From NCBI RefSeq assembly GCF_003058325.1, contig NZ_CP028843.1, positions 5,325,001 to 5,389,000 of the forward strand: a stretch of DNA of 64,000 nucleotides. Direction: 5' to 3'. Under the pieces are notes generated by a model, which searched no databases, was not told the origin of the DNA, and saw nothing but the letters and a program-made list of their open reading frames with translations. This document shows, piece after piece, positions 28,289 through 37,319 of this stretch; positions within the stretch are counted from its first letter, which is position 1, and the number at the start of each line of letters is the position of its first letter. Both the position numbers and the translations under genes were made by a program. Source of the DNA: Methylobacterium currus (GTDB lineage: Bacteria; Pseudomonadota; Alphaproteobacteria; Rhizobiales; Beijerinckiaceae).

Positions 28289-29899
28289 ATGTCGCCTGTG
28301 AAGTTTCGTCCGCTGCTGGCCTGCCTCGCCGCCGCCACCGCCCTCGCGGCGGGCTTGAGCGCCGCGCCGGCCTCGGCCGCCAACACCTTCCGGTTCGCTT
28401 TCCAGGGCGACCTCAAGTCCCTCGACCCGTACACCCTGAAAGAGACGTTCACGATCGCCGCGCACGGCGCGGTCTACGAGTCGCTCGTCACCCGCGACAA
28501 GGACCTGAAGCTGGTCCCCGGCCTCGCCGAGTCCTGGGAGACCCCGGAGCCGACCCGCTACCGCTTCCGCTTACGCAAGAACGTCAAGTTCCACGACGGC
28601 ACGCCGTTCACCGCCGACGACGTGATCTTCTCCGCCGAGCGCGTGCGCGCGCCGGGCTCGAACTTCCAGACCAACGTCCCGGCCGACGCCACCTTCGTGA
28701 AGGTGGACGACCACACCGTCGACATGGTGCTGAAGAACCCGAACCCGATCGCCCTGTACCAGTTCGGCGGCTGGTACATCATGTCGAAGGCCTGGGCCGA
28801 GAAGCACGACGCCCTGAAGCCCACCCCGGTCTCGGCCTCGACCCCGAGCTACGCGGCGCTCCACGAGAACGGCACCGGCCCGTTCACCATCACCGAGCAC
28901 CAGCCCGGCGTGCGCACGGTGTTCAAGAAGTTCGACGGCTACTGGGGCAAGGTCGAGTCGAACATCGACGAGGCGATCTTCACCACGATCGGCAACGACG
29001 CCACCCGCGTCGCCGCGCTCCTCTCGGGCGAGGTCGACTGGGTCGATCCGGTGCCGCTCCAGGACCAGAGCCGCGTCAGCTCGAGCGCCAACGCCGTGGT
29101 GGTGAACGCGCCCGAGCTGCGCACGATCTATCTCGGCATGGACCAGACCAGCGACGAGCTGCGCGGCTCCAACGTCAAGGGCAAGAACCCGTTCAAGGAC
29201 GTGCGGGTGCGCGAGGCGTTCTTCCGCGCCATCGACGAGGACGCCATCGTCAAGCGCGTCATGCGCGGCCAGGCCACCCCGGCGGCCCTGCTGATCGCCC
29301 CGCCGCTCTTCCCGCTGGCCGGCGAGTTCAAGCGCCCGGCCTACGACCCGAACAAGGCCAAGGCGCTGCTCGCCGAAGCCGGCTACCCCAACGGCTTCGA
29401 GGTGCCGCTCGACTGCCCGAACGACCGCTACGTCAACGACGAGGCGATCTGCCAGGCCATCACCTCGATGCTCGCCCGCGTCGGCGTCAAGGTGAACCTG
29501 ATCGCCCAGCCCAAGGCGAAGTACTTCGCCAAGATCCTCAAGCCCGCCTACGATACGTCGTTCTACCTGCTCGGGTGGACGCCGTCGTCGATGGACTCGC
29601 ACAACATCCTGTACGAGATCACCGGCTGCCGCAACGACAAGTCCTCGCCGCGCGGCACCACCAACCTCGGGAATTACTGCAACCCCAAGGTGGATGCGCT
29701 CGCCGACAAGATCGAGCGCGAGACCGACCAGGAGGCCCGCAACCTGATGATCAAGCAGGCCTACGACATCGTGATGGCCGATTGGGGCTACATCCCGCTC
29801 CACCAGCAGGCGCTGGCCTGGGGCGTGTCGAAGAAGGTCAAGCTGGTGCCCCGCGCCGACAACCAGATGATGCTGTACTGGGTGTCGAAGGAGCAATAA
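28289..29899 (+). CDS. Peptide-type ABC transporter substrate-binding protein (family 5)
   Basis: This 536-residue periplasmic binding protein delivers oligopeptides or related compounds to the downstream permeases. A signal peptide ends near residue 30 (APASA, then ANTFRFAFQG). The SBP_bac_5 pattern follows: SLDPYT, YRFRLRKNVKFHDGTPFTADDV and the C-terminal YGL/WxxPL-type segment. ATG 28289 is preferred over a GTG at 28277 because it gives a better signal peptide, though GGAG lies closer to the GTG. It is the first gene of a five-gene operon. Confidence 0.92.
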   Translation: MSPVKFRPLLACLAAATALAAGLSAAPASAANTFRFAFQGDLKSLDPYTLKETFTIAAHGAVYESLVTRDKDLKLVPGLAESWETPEPTRYRFRLRKNVKFHDGTPFTADDVIFSAERVRAPGSNFQTNVPADATFVKVDDHTVDMVLKNPNPIALYQFGGWYIMSKAWAEKHDALKPTPVSASTPSYAALHENGTGPFTITEHQPGVRTVFKKFDGYWGKVESNIDEAIFTTIGNDATRVAALLSGEVDWVDPVPLQDQSRVSSSANAVVVNAPELRTIYLGMDQTSDELRGSNVKGKNPFKDVRVREAFFRAIDEDAIVKRVMRGQATPAALLIAPPLFPLAGEFKRPAYDPNKAKALLAEAGYPNGFEVPLDCPNDRYVNDEAICQAITSMLARVGVKVNLIAQPKAKYFAKILKPAYDTSFYLLGWTPSSMDSHNILYEITGCRNDKSSPRGTTNLGNYCNPKVDALADKIERETDQEARNLMIKQAYDIVMADWGYIPLHQQALAWGVSKKVKLVPRADNQMMLYWVSKEQ

Positions 29900-29924
29900 G
29901 GCGCTCCAACACTCCTGGGTGACC

Positions 29925-29961
29925 GGGCTCGATCCCATCCCGCGCGGGTAGGATCGAGCCC
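29925..29961 (+). terminator. Intercistronic hairpin after the binding-protein gene
   Basis: GGGCTCGATCC (29925-29935) pairs perfectly with GGATCGAGCCC (29951-29961). No U-run follows directly. It lies between the binding-protein gene and the permease genes. It may act as a partial terminator or an RNA 3'-end stabiliser that keeps binding protein in excess. Confidence 0.6.
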
Positions 29962-30031
29962 TCACTGCTTTCCAGACGAAGAACCGGGTCCGGGACACGG
30001 CCTCGGACCACACCAACACAAGAAAAACCCC

Positions 30032-31012
30032 ATGCTCGCCTTCATTCTCCGCCGCCTGCTGCAATCCGTCGGGGTGCTGCTGGCGGTCGGGCTGATCGCC
30101 TTCGCGATGTTCCGCTTCGCCGGCGATCCGGTGAACCAGCTCGTCGCCCCGGACACGCCCTATGCCGAGCGGCTGCAGATCCGCCAGAGCCTCGGCCTCG
30201 ACGATCCGGTGCTGGTGCAGTTCGCCCGCTACGCCGGCAACGCGGTGCGCGGCCAGTTCGGCAACTCGTACCAGTTTCGCCAGCCGGTCTCGACGCTGCT
30301 CGCCGAGCGCATGCCCGCGACGCTCGAACTCGCGCTCTGCGCCACCCTGTTCGCGCTCACCGCCGGCATCCTGATGGGGGTGTACTCGGCGCTCCACCGC
30401 CACAGCGCGGCGGCGAAGCTCCTGCAAGCCATCTCGCTCATCGGCGTCTCGCTGCCGACCTTCCTGATCGGCATCCTGCTGATCTTCCTGTTCTCGGTGA
30501 CGCTCGGCTGGCTGCCCTCGTATGGCCGCGGCGACACGGTGCGGATCGGCTGGTGGACCACCGGCTTCCTGACCGTGTCAGGCTGGAAGGCCCTGATCCT
30601 GCCCTCGATCACGCTGGGGCTGTTCCAGATGACGCTGATCATGCGCCTCGTCCGGGCCGAGATGCTGGAGGTGCTGCGCACCGACTACATCCGCTTCGCG
30701 CGGGCGCGGGGCCTCACCACCCGGTCGATCCATTTCGGCCACGCGCTCAAGAACACGCTGGTCCCGGTCATCACGGTCGCGGGCCTCCAGCTCGGCTCGA
30801 TCATCGCCTTCTCGATCATCACCGAGACGGTGTTCCAGTGGCCCGGCATGGGCCTGCTCTTCGTGCAGGCGGTGCAGAACGTCGACGTGCCGATCATGGC
30901 CGCCTACCTGCTGCTCGTCGCCCTTATCTTCGTGTCGATCAACCTCGCGGTCGATCTTCTCTACACCATCGTCGACCCGCGCCTGCGCCTCTCGGTGCGG
31001 CGGGCGGCGTGA
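30032..31012 (+). CDS. Peptide-type ABC permease (DppB-like)
   Basis: This 326-residue inner-membrane permease has an N-terminal helix (MLAFILRRLLQSVGVLL), a periplasmic loop, and five further hydrophobic segments. The cytoplasmic EAA-type loop is EMLEVLRTDYIRFARARGL (about 210-228). It contacts the ATPases encoded downstream. It is second in the operon, after a hairpin-containing gap of 132 bp. Confidence 0.93.
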   Translation: MLAFILRRLLQSVGVLLAVGLIAFAMFRFAGDPVNQLVAPDTPYAERLQIRQSLGLDDPVLVQFARYAGNAVRGQFGNSYQFRQPVSTLLAERMPATLELALCATLFALTAGILMGVYSALHRHSAAAKLLQAISLIGVSLPTFLIGILLIFLFSVTLGWLPSYGRGDTVRIGWWTTGFLTVSGWKALILPSITLGLFQMTLIMRLVRAEMLEVLRTDYIRFARARGLTTRSIHFGHALKNTLVPVITVAGLQLGSIIAFSIITETVFQWPGMGLLFVQAVQNVDVPIMAAYLLLVALIFVSINLAVDLLYTIVDPRLRLSVRRAA

Positions 31013-31027
31013 GGATTGTTTTGTAAC

Positions 31028-31984
31028 ATGGCCTCCTCCGCTCCCGCGCCGGCCCTGGTGGTCGAGGCGCCGCCCTCGCGCCTCGCGCGCTTCCTCGATT
31101 CCGACCTGTTCGCCAATTTCCGGCGCTCCAAGCTCGCGATCGCCGCCTTCGCGGCGACGGTGCTGTTCATCGCGCTGGCGCTGCTCGCCCCCCTCATCTC
31201 GCCGCAGAACCCCTACGACCCGGCGCAGCTCGAGCTGATGAACGCCAACCTGCCGCCGCTCTGGTACGCCGACGGCCAGGCGCCGTTCCTGATCGGCACC
31301 GACGACCAGGGCCGCGACGTGCTGTCGGCGGTCTTCTACGGCATGCGCCTGTCGCTCCTCGTCGGGGTGCTCGGCGTGCTGCTCTCCGGCTTCATCGGCA
31401 TCGGCCTCGGGCTGATCGCGGGCTATGCCGGCGGATGGGTCGACACGGTCATCATGCGCGTCGCCGACGTGCAGCTGACCTTCCCGGCGATCCTGATCGC
31501 CCTCATCGTCGACGGCGTCGCGAAGGCGGTGGCCGGCGGCCACATGGAGGCGAACGCGCAGATCGCCCTGATCGTGGTGGCGATCGGCCTGTCGTTCTGG
31601 GTCCAGTACGCCCGCACCGTGCGCGGCTCGGTGCTGGTCGAGAAGAACAAGGACTACGTCCAGGCCGGCCGGCTCATCGGCCTCTCGGCGCCGGTGATCC
31701 TCACCCGCCACATCCTGCCGAACGTCACCGGCCCGGTCTTCGTCATCGCCACCATCAACCTCGCGCTCGCCATCATCACCGAGGCGACGCTCTCCTTCCT
31801 CGGCACCGGCCTGCCGGAGACGATGCCGTCGCTGGGCACCCTGATCCGCACCGGCAACCGCTTCCTGTTCTCCGGCGAGTGGTGGATCGTCGCCTTCCCG
31901 GGCCTGGCGCTCGCCGGCCTGGTGCTCGCGATCAACCTGCTCGGCGACTGGCTGCGCGACGCCCTGAACCCCAAGCTGCAGTAA
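31028..31984 (+). CDS. Peptide-type ABC permease (DppC-like)
   Basis: This 318-residue second permease has an N-terminal cytoplasmic segment, then FRRSKLAIAAFAATVLFIALALL as TM1 (about 31-53). It also has the GTDDQGRDVLSA loop typical of DppC, and an EAA-type region (KNKDYVQAGRLIGLS). A TTG twelve bases upstream is in frame, but ATG 31028 is the likelier start. The next gene begins five bases after the stop. Confidence 0.93.
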   Translation: MASSAPAPALVVEAPPSRLARFLDSDLFANFRRSKLAIAAFAATVLFIALALLAPLISPQNPYDPAQLELMNANLPPLWYADGQAPFLIGTDDQGRDVLSAVFYGMRLSLLVGVLGVLLSGFIGIGLGLIAGYAGGWVDTVIMRVADVQLTFPAILIALIVDGVAKAVAGGHMEANAQIALIVVAIGLSFWVQYARTVRGSVLVEKNKDYVQAGRLIGLSAPVILTRHILPNVTGPVFVIATINLALAIITEATLSFLGTGLPETMPSLGTLIRTGNRFLFSGEWWIVAFPGLALAGLVLAINLLGDWLRDALNPKLQ

Positions 31985-31989
31985 TTCCC

Positions 31990-32973
31990 ATGACCCAACC
32001 CGTCCTCTCGGTGCGCGACCTGCGGGTCGAGTTCGCCACCCGCCGCGGCGTGCTGACCGCGCTCGACGGCGTCTCCTTCGAGATCAACCGCGGCGAGGTG
32101 CTCGGCGTCGTCGGCGAGTCCGGCGCCGGCAAGTCGGTGACCGGCTCGGCGGTGATCGGCCTGATCGACCCGCCCGGCCGCATCGCCGGCGGCGAGATCC
32201 GCCTCAACGGCGAGCGCATCGACAACCTGTCGCCGGAGGCGATGCGCAAGGTGCGCGGCCGGCGCATCGGCATGATCTTCCAGGACCCGCTGACCAGCCT
32301 CAACCCGCTCTACCGGGTCGGCCGGCAGATCGAGGAGACGATCCGCACCCACACCGACCTTTCGGCGAAAGCCGCCCGCCAGCGGGCGATCGATCTCCTG
32401 GCCGAGGTGGGCATCCCGGCGCCGGAGCGGCGCATCGACGGCTTCCCGCACGAATTCTCGGGCGGCATGCGGCAGCGCGTGGTCATCGCGCTGGCGCTGG
32501 CCGCCGAGCCGGAGCTGATCATCGCCGACGAGCCGACCACGGCGCTCGACGTTTCGGTCCAGGCCCAGATCATCACGCTGCTGAAGCGCCTCGGGCGCGA
32601 CCACGGCACCGCCGTGATGCTGATCACCCACGACATGGGGGTGATCGCCGAGGCCGCCGACCGGGTGGCGGTGATGTATGCCGGCCGCGTGGCCGAGATC
32701 GGCCCGGTGGCGGCGCTCGTGGGCGATCCGCTCCACCCTTACGCCAAGGGCCTGATGGGGGCGATTCCCTCGCTGTCGCACGAGGCCGAGCGGCTGGCCC
32801 AGATCCCCGGCGCGATGCCGCGGCTCTCGGCGATCCCGCCCGGCTGCGCCTTCAACCCGCGCTGCCCCAACGTCTTTTCCCGCTGCACGGTCGACCGGCC
32901 CGAGCCCCTGACGGTCGGCTCGCACCGGGTCGCCTGCCACCTCTACGACGCGTCCGGACAGGCCGCCGCATGA
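31990..32973 (+). CDS. Peptide-type ABC ATPase (DppD-like)
   Basis: This 327-residue ATPase has Walker A GESGAGKS (about 40-47), signature SGGMRQR, Walker B LIIADEPTTALDV and the switch His in LITHDMG. The C-terminal oligopeptide/dipeptide extension carries GCAFNPRCPNVFSRC, a Cys-rich segment linked to an iron-sulphur cluster in related proteins. Its 3' end overlaps the next gene by 4 nt (ATGA). Confidence 0.94.
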   Translation: MTQPVLSVRDLRVEFATRRGVLTALDGVSFEINRGEVLGVVGESGAGKSVTGSAVIGLIDPPGRIAGGEIRLNGERIDNLSPEAMRKVRGRRIGMIFQDPLTSLNPLYRVGRQIEETIRTHTDLSAKAARQRAIDLLAEVGIPAPERRIDGFPHEFSGGMRQRVVIALALAAEPELIIADEPTTALDVSVQAQIITLLKRLGRDHGTAVMLITHDMGVIAEAADRVAVMYAGRVAEIGPVAALVGDPLHPYAKGLMGAIPSLSHEAERLAQIPGAMPRLSAIPPGCAFNPRCPNVFSRCTVDRPEPLTVGSHRVACHLYDASGQAAA

Positions 32974-34016
32974 AGCCCCACATCTCCTTGAAGCCCGTGA
33001 TGTCTCCCCAGCCCGACTACGTGCAGGTCCGCGACCTGCGCCGCCTGTTCGACGTCTCCCGCCCCTGGCTCAACCGGGTGATCGAGCGCCAGCCGCGCCA
33101 ATACCTGCGCGCCGTCGACCACGTCTCGTTCTCGGTCGCCAAGGGCGAGACGCTGGCGATCGTCGGCGAATCCGGCTCCGGCAAGTCGACGGTCGCCCGC
33201 ATGGTGGTCGGCCTGATGCCGCCCTCCGACGGCGAGGTGACGATTGCCGGCATCTCGATGACCGACCCGCGCCAGGCCGCCGAGCGGCGGCAGCTGCGCC
33301 GGCGCATCCAGATGATCTTCCAGGACCCCTACGCCTCGATGAACCCGCGCTGGCGGGTCGACCGGATCGTCTCCGAGCCGATCCGCGCCTTCGGGCTCCT
33401 CACCGGCGAGCGCGAGATCCAGGCCCGGGTCGGCGAGCTGCTGACCCTGGTCGGCCTGCACCCGGACGACGGCAAGCGCTACCCCCACGCCTTCTCGGGC
33501 GGCCAGCGCCAGCGCATCGCCATCGCGCGGGCGCTCGCCTCCGAGGCCGAGTTCCTGGTCGCCGACGAGCCGACCTCGGCCCTCGACGTCTCGGTCCAGG
33601 CCCAGATCCTGAACCTGATGCGCGACCTGCAGGACCGGCTCGGCCTGACCTACCTGTTCATCAGCCACAACCTCGCCGTGGTGCGCCACATGGCGAACCG
33701 CATCGGCGTGATGTATCTCGGCCGCATCGTCGAGATCGGCGGCGGCCGCGAGCTCTTCACCGCCCCGAAGCACCCCTACACCCGCATGCTCCTCGATGCG
33801 GTTCCGGACCTTGCGCATGTCGGACGGCAGCGCGTGCCGGTGCAGGGCGAGATCCCCAACCCGATCAACCCGCCGTCAGGGTGCACGTTTCACCCGCGCT
33901 GCCCGTTCGCGAATGAGCGGTGCAAGGCGGAAGTGCCGGTGTTCCGGGATGGGGTGGCGTGTCATGCGGTGGAGGAAGGGCGGTTGATGCCGGGGGGTGT
34001 GGCGGCGGTGGCGTAA
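32970..34016 (+). CDS. Peptide-type ABC ATPase (DppF-like)
   Basis: This 348-residue second ATPase has Walker A GESGSGKST (about 67-75), signature SGGQRQR, Walker B EFLVADEPTSALDV and switch LFISHNLAVV. The C-terminal GCTFHPRCPFANERC repeats the Cys pattern of the partner. Start ATG overlaps the upstream stop by 4 nt, indicating coupled translation. It is the last gene of the operon; an AT-rich hairpin follows. Confidence 0.94.
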   Translation: MKPHISLKPVMSPQPDYVQVRDLRRLFDVSRPWLNRVIERQPRQYLRAVDHVSFSVAKGETLAIVGESGSGKSTVARMVVGLMPPSDGEVTIAGISMTDPRQAAERRQLRRRIQMIFQDPYASMNPRWRVDRIVSEPIRAFGLLTGEREIQARVGELLTLVGLHPDDGKRYPHAFSGGQRQRIAIARALASEAEFLVADEPTSALDVSVQAQILNLMRDLQDRLGLTYLFISHNLAVVRHMANRIGVMYLGRIVEIGGGRELFTAPKHPYTRMLLDAVPDLAHVGRQRVPVQGEIPNPINPPSGCTFHPRCPFANERCKAEVPVFRDGVACHAVEEGRLMPGGVAAVA

Positions 34017-34044
34017 AGCTTCAACCAAAAGAGCCGCACTGAGT

Positions 34045-34081
34045 TAGGGCACAAATAGTTTATAGAATTACTTGTGCCCTA
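34045..34081 (+). terminator. Probable terminator of the peptide ABC operon
   Basis: TAGGGCACAA (34045-34054) pairs with TTGTGCCCTA (34072-34081) around a 17-base AT-rich loop. It lies about 30 bases after the last ATPase stop. There is no clean U-run. It marks the left edge of the AT-rich region. Confidence 0.5.
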
Positions 34082-34114
34082 GTCGAAATCAATTTTGTAT
34101 GTCCGGTTAATATA

Positions 34115-34228
34115 TTATACCGCCGCGCCTTCGAACAGATCCGTTTGAAGACGTAAGGTAAGCCCGGATGGACGTCGGTGCTGATGCGCCGGACGCCTTG
34201 GCATGGACGTGTCGATGCAAAGGCGTGA
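34115..34228 (-). repeat. Structured interspersed repeat, copy B (inverted to copy A)
   Basis: Read on the minus strand it starts with CGCCTTTGCATCGAC and the partly complementary GTCCATGCCAAGGCG. It continues with the same 17-base block as copy A (34180-34196) and, after an insertion relative to A, the same 21-base block (34115-34135). Stem position four has changed from a T-A to a C-G pair relative to copy A, which preserves pairing. It lies between the convergent ends of the ABC operon and the AT-rich gene. Confidence 0.8.
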
Positions 34229-34245
34229 GGAATTTATATAACAAA

Positions 34246-36273
34246 TTATTGATGTGACGACTGCTTTATTGCACGGACTGTATTTTCAGCAAATCTACGC
34301 TCTTCAACCGAAAGATCGCTGAGTATTGTTGTTGCGCACTTCAACGGCTCTCCCGACGCCGTAGGAAACGGGAATGAACTCCATTGAAGGCGATCAATGA
34401 ATCTTTTTAGAGGAGGAGGATTTTCGAGCATCGCCTCAAAAGTTTCTTCGGCTTCACGTTGGCTTGAATAAATATCTTCTGAAATCGGATAGAGCCCTTC
34501 ATTTGCAACTTTGATTGCATTCCCATAATACGAACCCGAGCCAAGATAAAGACTGAGAAATTTTTCATCTGTAATACGGCATCCACCAATCATCAAAGAC
34601 GTGCCGAATCCCTGATTGACCACCACAAGTGGTACAATTTTCATATTCTCCATCTTTGATCGGTCAACCCCAAGCAAAGACGCAATGTAATGCTTATTGC
34701 TTTTTACAGCCGAAGCCTTATTTAAGGCTTGACCGGCGGCTTTTTCCAGTTTTTTCAAATGATTAAACTTCTCTCTTGGATCTGAAGGAAATAAAAAACA
34801 TTTTACTTCACCAACTATCAGTAGAGAGCCTAATCTAATGAGCAAGTCTATTTCCTCAGGAAAATTTTTACTTTTTTTGATTGCAAAATTCACCATAGAG
34901 TAATCATTAAGTAGAATGTTGCCTTGCAGTTTCGCGAGCATTTTTTTCCTAAGGCCAGCCTCATAGCTTTCCCCTCGAGAATGAGCGGCTAGACTGTCGG
35001 AGAGGCCACCCTTCTCCATCCATATTTCAGCACTCCGTATCATATTAGCACCTTTTAAAATAGCGCCTGCCAAGCATACTTCCTGACGACCCGGAATTTG
35101 TACAATTGGCGCGCCCCATAGGCCTTTATAAACACCCGGAGCCCACGTAAGAAATTCGACTACACACTCCGATACCTGCTTAGTACACTCAAGAGCATCA
35201 ATCAAAACTGAAACAAGATCGGACCTTCGAAGAACACAAGCCCACCCCCTAACATCATTCACATTATCAAATTCTCTACCAGCGACATCTCCCAGCAAAA
35301 ACTGTACGGCATCCGCAATTATATACCAAGCCCGCAAAAGTATTTCGCAACTCAGTTCAGGATTTTTAGGAAAACGTTGATCAAGGAAATCGCCTAAATA
35401 GGACGCTTCGAGATTTGCTCTAGACATTGCATAATGCGGTACTTTATCGAGCGCGCGAGGGCGATCAACAATAAGTCGTGAACTTTTCCCACGCTGTCGC
35501 TCAAGACGCACAACTGTTCGGCGAAGGCTAAGTTTCCGCCGAACCTCGCGTGGAAAATTTCTCCAAATATCTTCTTCAAGAAAATATTGTTCGGCTGAAT
35601 TCGAGCGAGCACGAATCAACCAAGCATGAAACATAGTAGCTAGTTTAGGATCTTCTGGCATCCATAGCATTTTACCTTTTGCACCGTCAATGTGCCATGC
35701 CTCCCAAAGAGCTTGCTGCCATAAATTGTGTAAACCTCTCTGAACAGAATAATAAGCGACTGCACGCCTCGCTATATCAATCAACGAAAAGCCATCATGT
35801 CGCTTGTTGTGGCTTGCGATTTCTTTCGCAGCGTCAAAAAGCCAACCTTCGATAAGATCGCCCGCAGCATCAATGACATCCTCAAGAGCAAGAGATTGTC
35901 CGGTTTCGTGAAAATTAATCGGGCGACTAGCCAGTTCGTCCGTCGAAGGAATAAATCCTGGATCCTTTCTCGAAGCACGGCGCATACTTTTTATTTGCCT
36001 TCGCAACGCGACGTCGGCCTGCCTGTTGAGTGACGCAACCGCTAATATTGTCGAAGAGGCTGGCCCAAGCACACAAGGGTCGAGCGAGAGCCTTGAGACA
36101 CGAAGCCGCGCGCTCTGGCTAGCAATCCAAATTGCCGTAGTTATTAATCTGTAATCGGAAAGATCGCATTTGAATTTATCAACAAGTGAACTCCATTCAA
36201 GCGGAGCAAAATTTGGACTGGTAGGAGATTTTAGACTCCTGGCTGCTTTCCGCACAGAACTATCAATAAACAT
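34246..36273 (-). CDS. AT-rich orphan gene with PD-(D/E)XK nuclease-like motif
   Basis: This is a 675-residue protein of unknown family. The DNA is visibly far more AT-rich than both neighbours, and codon choice differs (many AAA, AAT, TTA), indicating recent transfer. No signal peptide is seen; the N-terminal 400 residues are helical with no recognised domain. Residues about 434-520 look like a PD-(D/E)XK core: GESYEAGLRKKML, then EEIDLL (Asp476), then IVGEVKC (Glu489-x-Lys491), then AAGQAL. This resembles NERD/Mrr-type nucleases. GGTAGGAA lies four bases before the ATG, and a good sigma-70-like promoter precedes it. It is a stand-alone gene; a defence role is possible but unproven. Confidence 0.75.
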   Translation of the reverse strand: MFIDSSVRKAARSLKSPTSPNFAPLEWSSLVDKFKCDLSDYRLITTAIWIASQSARLRVSRLSLDPCVLGPASSTILAVASLNRQADVALRRQIKSMRRASRKDPGFIPSTDELASRPINFHETGQSLALEDVIDAAGDLIEGWLFDAAKEIASHNKRHDGFSLIDIARRAVAYYSVQRGLHNLWQQALWEAWHIDGAKGKMLWMPEDPKLATMFHAWLIRARSNSAEQYFLEEDIWRNFPREVRRKLSLRRTVVRLERQRGKSSRLIVDRPRALDKVPHYAMSRANLEASYLGDFLDQRFPKNPELSCEILLRAWYIIADAVQFLLGDVAGREFDNVNDVRGWACVLRRSDLVSVLIDALECTKQVSECVVEFLTWAPGVYKGLWGAPIVQIPGRQEVCLAGAILKGANMIRSAEIWMEKGGLSDSLAAHSRGESYEAGLRKKMLAKLQGNILLNDYSMVNFAIKKSKNFPEEIDLLIRLGSLLIVGEVKCFLFPSDPREKFNHLKKLEKAAGQALNKASAVKSNKHYIASLLGVDRSKMENMKIVPLVVVNQGFGTSLMIGGCRITDEKFLSLYLGSGSYYGNAIKVANEGLYPISEDIYSSQREAEETFEAMLENPPPLKRFIDRLQWSSFPFPTASGEPLKCATTILSDLSVEERRFAENTVRAIKQSSHQ

Positions 36274-36298
36274 AAATTTCCTACCTATGACACTAAAT

Positions 36299-36327
36299 TA
36301 TTTAAAGCAAAAGCTGTAAGCGGTCAA
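36299..36327 (-). promoter_or_regulatory. Sigma-70-type promoter of the AT-rich gene
   Basis: On the minus strand TTGACC (36327-36322), a 17-base spacer and TAAATA (36304-36299) lie about 25 bases before the ATG. This near-consensus arrangement is unlike the GC-rich promoters around it. Confidence 0.6.
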
Positions 36328-36349
36328 CAAAGGTGCATACACGAAAAGT

Positions 36350-36378
36350 CCGGTCACGGACATATCGTGCGTGACCGG
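36350..36378 (-). terminator. Terminator of the sugar ABC permease genes
   Basis: CCGGTCAC (36350-36357) and GTGACCGG (36371-36378) form a stem 27 bases after the permease stop. On the minus strand ACTTTTCG follows. Confidence 0.7.
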
Positions 36379-36404
36379 CAACCCACATCAAAACAATCTA
36401 TCCG

Positions 36405-37319
36405 TCAGCTCTTCACCGCCCCAGCCGTCAACCCACCCACCATATACCGCTTGAACACATAATAGATCGCGGCAGGCGGCAGGGCGTAGATCAACCCGGT
36501 GGTCATCAGCAGCTCCCACGGCGAGTCATCCGCCGCCAGGAAGCTCCCCAGGGCCACCGGCAGGGTCACGTCGGTGTCGCGGGAGAGGAGCAGAAACGCG
36601 AACAGGTACTCGTTCCAGGCGAGCAGCAGCGCGTAGACGCCGATCGCGACCAGCGACGGGACCATCAGCGGCAGGTAGACGAAGCGGAAGAGCTGGGGTG
36701 GCGAGGCGCCGTCCATGATCGCCGCCTCGTCCAGCTCCACCGGCAGCTTGTCGGAGGCCTGCTTCAGCACCCAGATCGCGTAGGGGCTGGCGATCGTCAC
36801 CATCGCGAGGATCAGCGCCCATTTCGAGTTGAGCAGCCCGTAGGCCCCCATCGTCTTGTACATCGGCACGGCCAGGAACGCGGCCGGGATGAAGTAGGTG
36901 AACAGGGCCATGTTCATCACGGTCCGGCCGCCCTTCACCTTCAGGCGGCTGATCGCGAAGGCCGCCGCGGTGGCGATGAGCAGCGTCAGCACCCCGGTCG
37001 CGAAGGCGATGACCGCCGAGTTCCAGAATTGCTGCCAGAAGTTCGACAGGAAGTAGTGATTCTGCCCGAACACGATCTTGAAGTTCTGCAGCGTCGGGTG
37101 GGCCGGAAACAGCGCCCCCGACATCGCGTCCTGCTTCGGCGAGATCGCGAACAGGACGAGGTGGTAGATCGGGATCACGGTCCAGAGCAGGACCGGGATG
37201 CCGACGAGGAGGAGCTTGGCCTCCGTCCCGGCGGCGCGCAGCCAGTTGGTCCGGGCGGCGGAGCGCTCTTCCGCTGAAGGAGCGGCCAGCGGGGCGCGGG
37301 CTGTGGTGGTCGTGCTCAT
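36405..37319 (-). CDS. Carbohydrate ABC permease (MalG-like)
   Basis: This 304-residue inner-membrane permease has six hydrophobic segments, with TM1 at about 36-56. The EAA loop is VELDEAAIMDGASPPQLFRFVYLPLMVPS (shown here in part: DEAAIMDGAS, about 208-217), of the CUT1 sugar class. Its ATG overlaps the stop of the upstream permease by 4 nt. It is the last gene of the operon and a terminator follows. Confidence 0.92.
   Translation of the reverse strand: MSTTTTARAPLAAPSAEERSAARTNWLRAAGTEAKLLLVGIPVLLWTVIPIYHLVLFAISPKQDAMSGALFPAHPTLQNFKIVFGQNHYFLSNFWQQFWNSAVIAFATGVLTLLIATAAAFAISRLKVKGGRTVMNMALFTYFIPAAFLAVPMYKTMGAYGLLNSKWALILAMVTIASPYAIWVLKQASDKLPVELDEAAIMDGASPPQLFRFVYLPLMVPSLVAIGVYALLLAWNEYLFAFLLLSRDTDVTLPVALGSFLAADDSPWELLMTTGLIYALPPAAIYYVFKRYMVGGLTAGAVKS

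Noticed and set aside
34017..36380. Prophage or insertion sequence
   Set aside because: There is no transposase, integrase or phage gene and no terminal inverted repeats around the single AT-rich gene.
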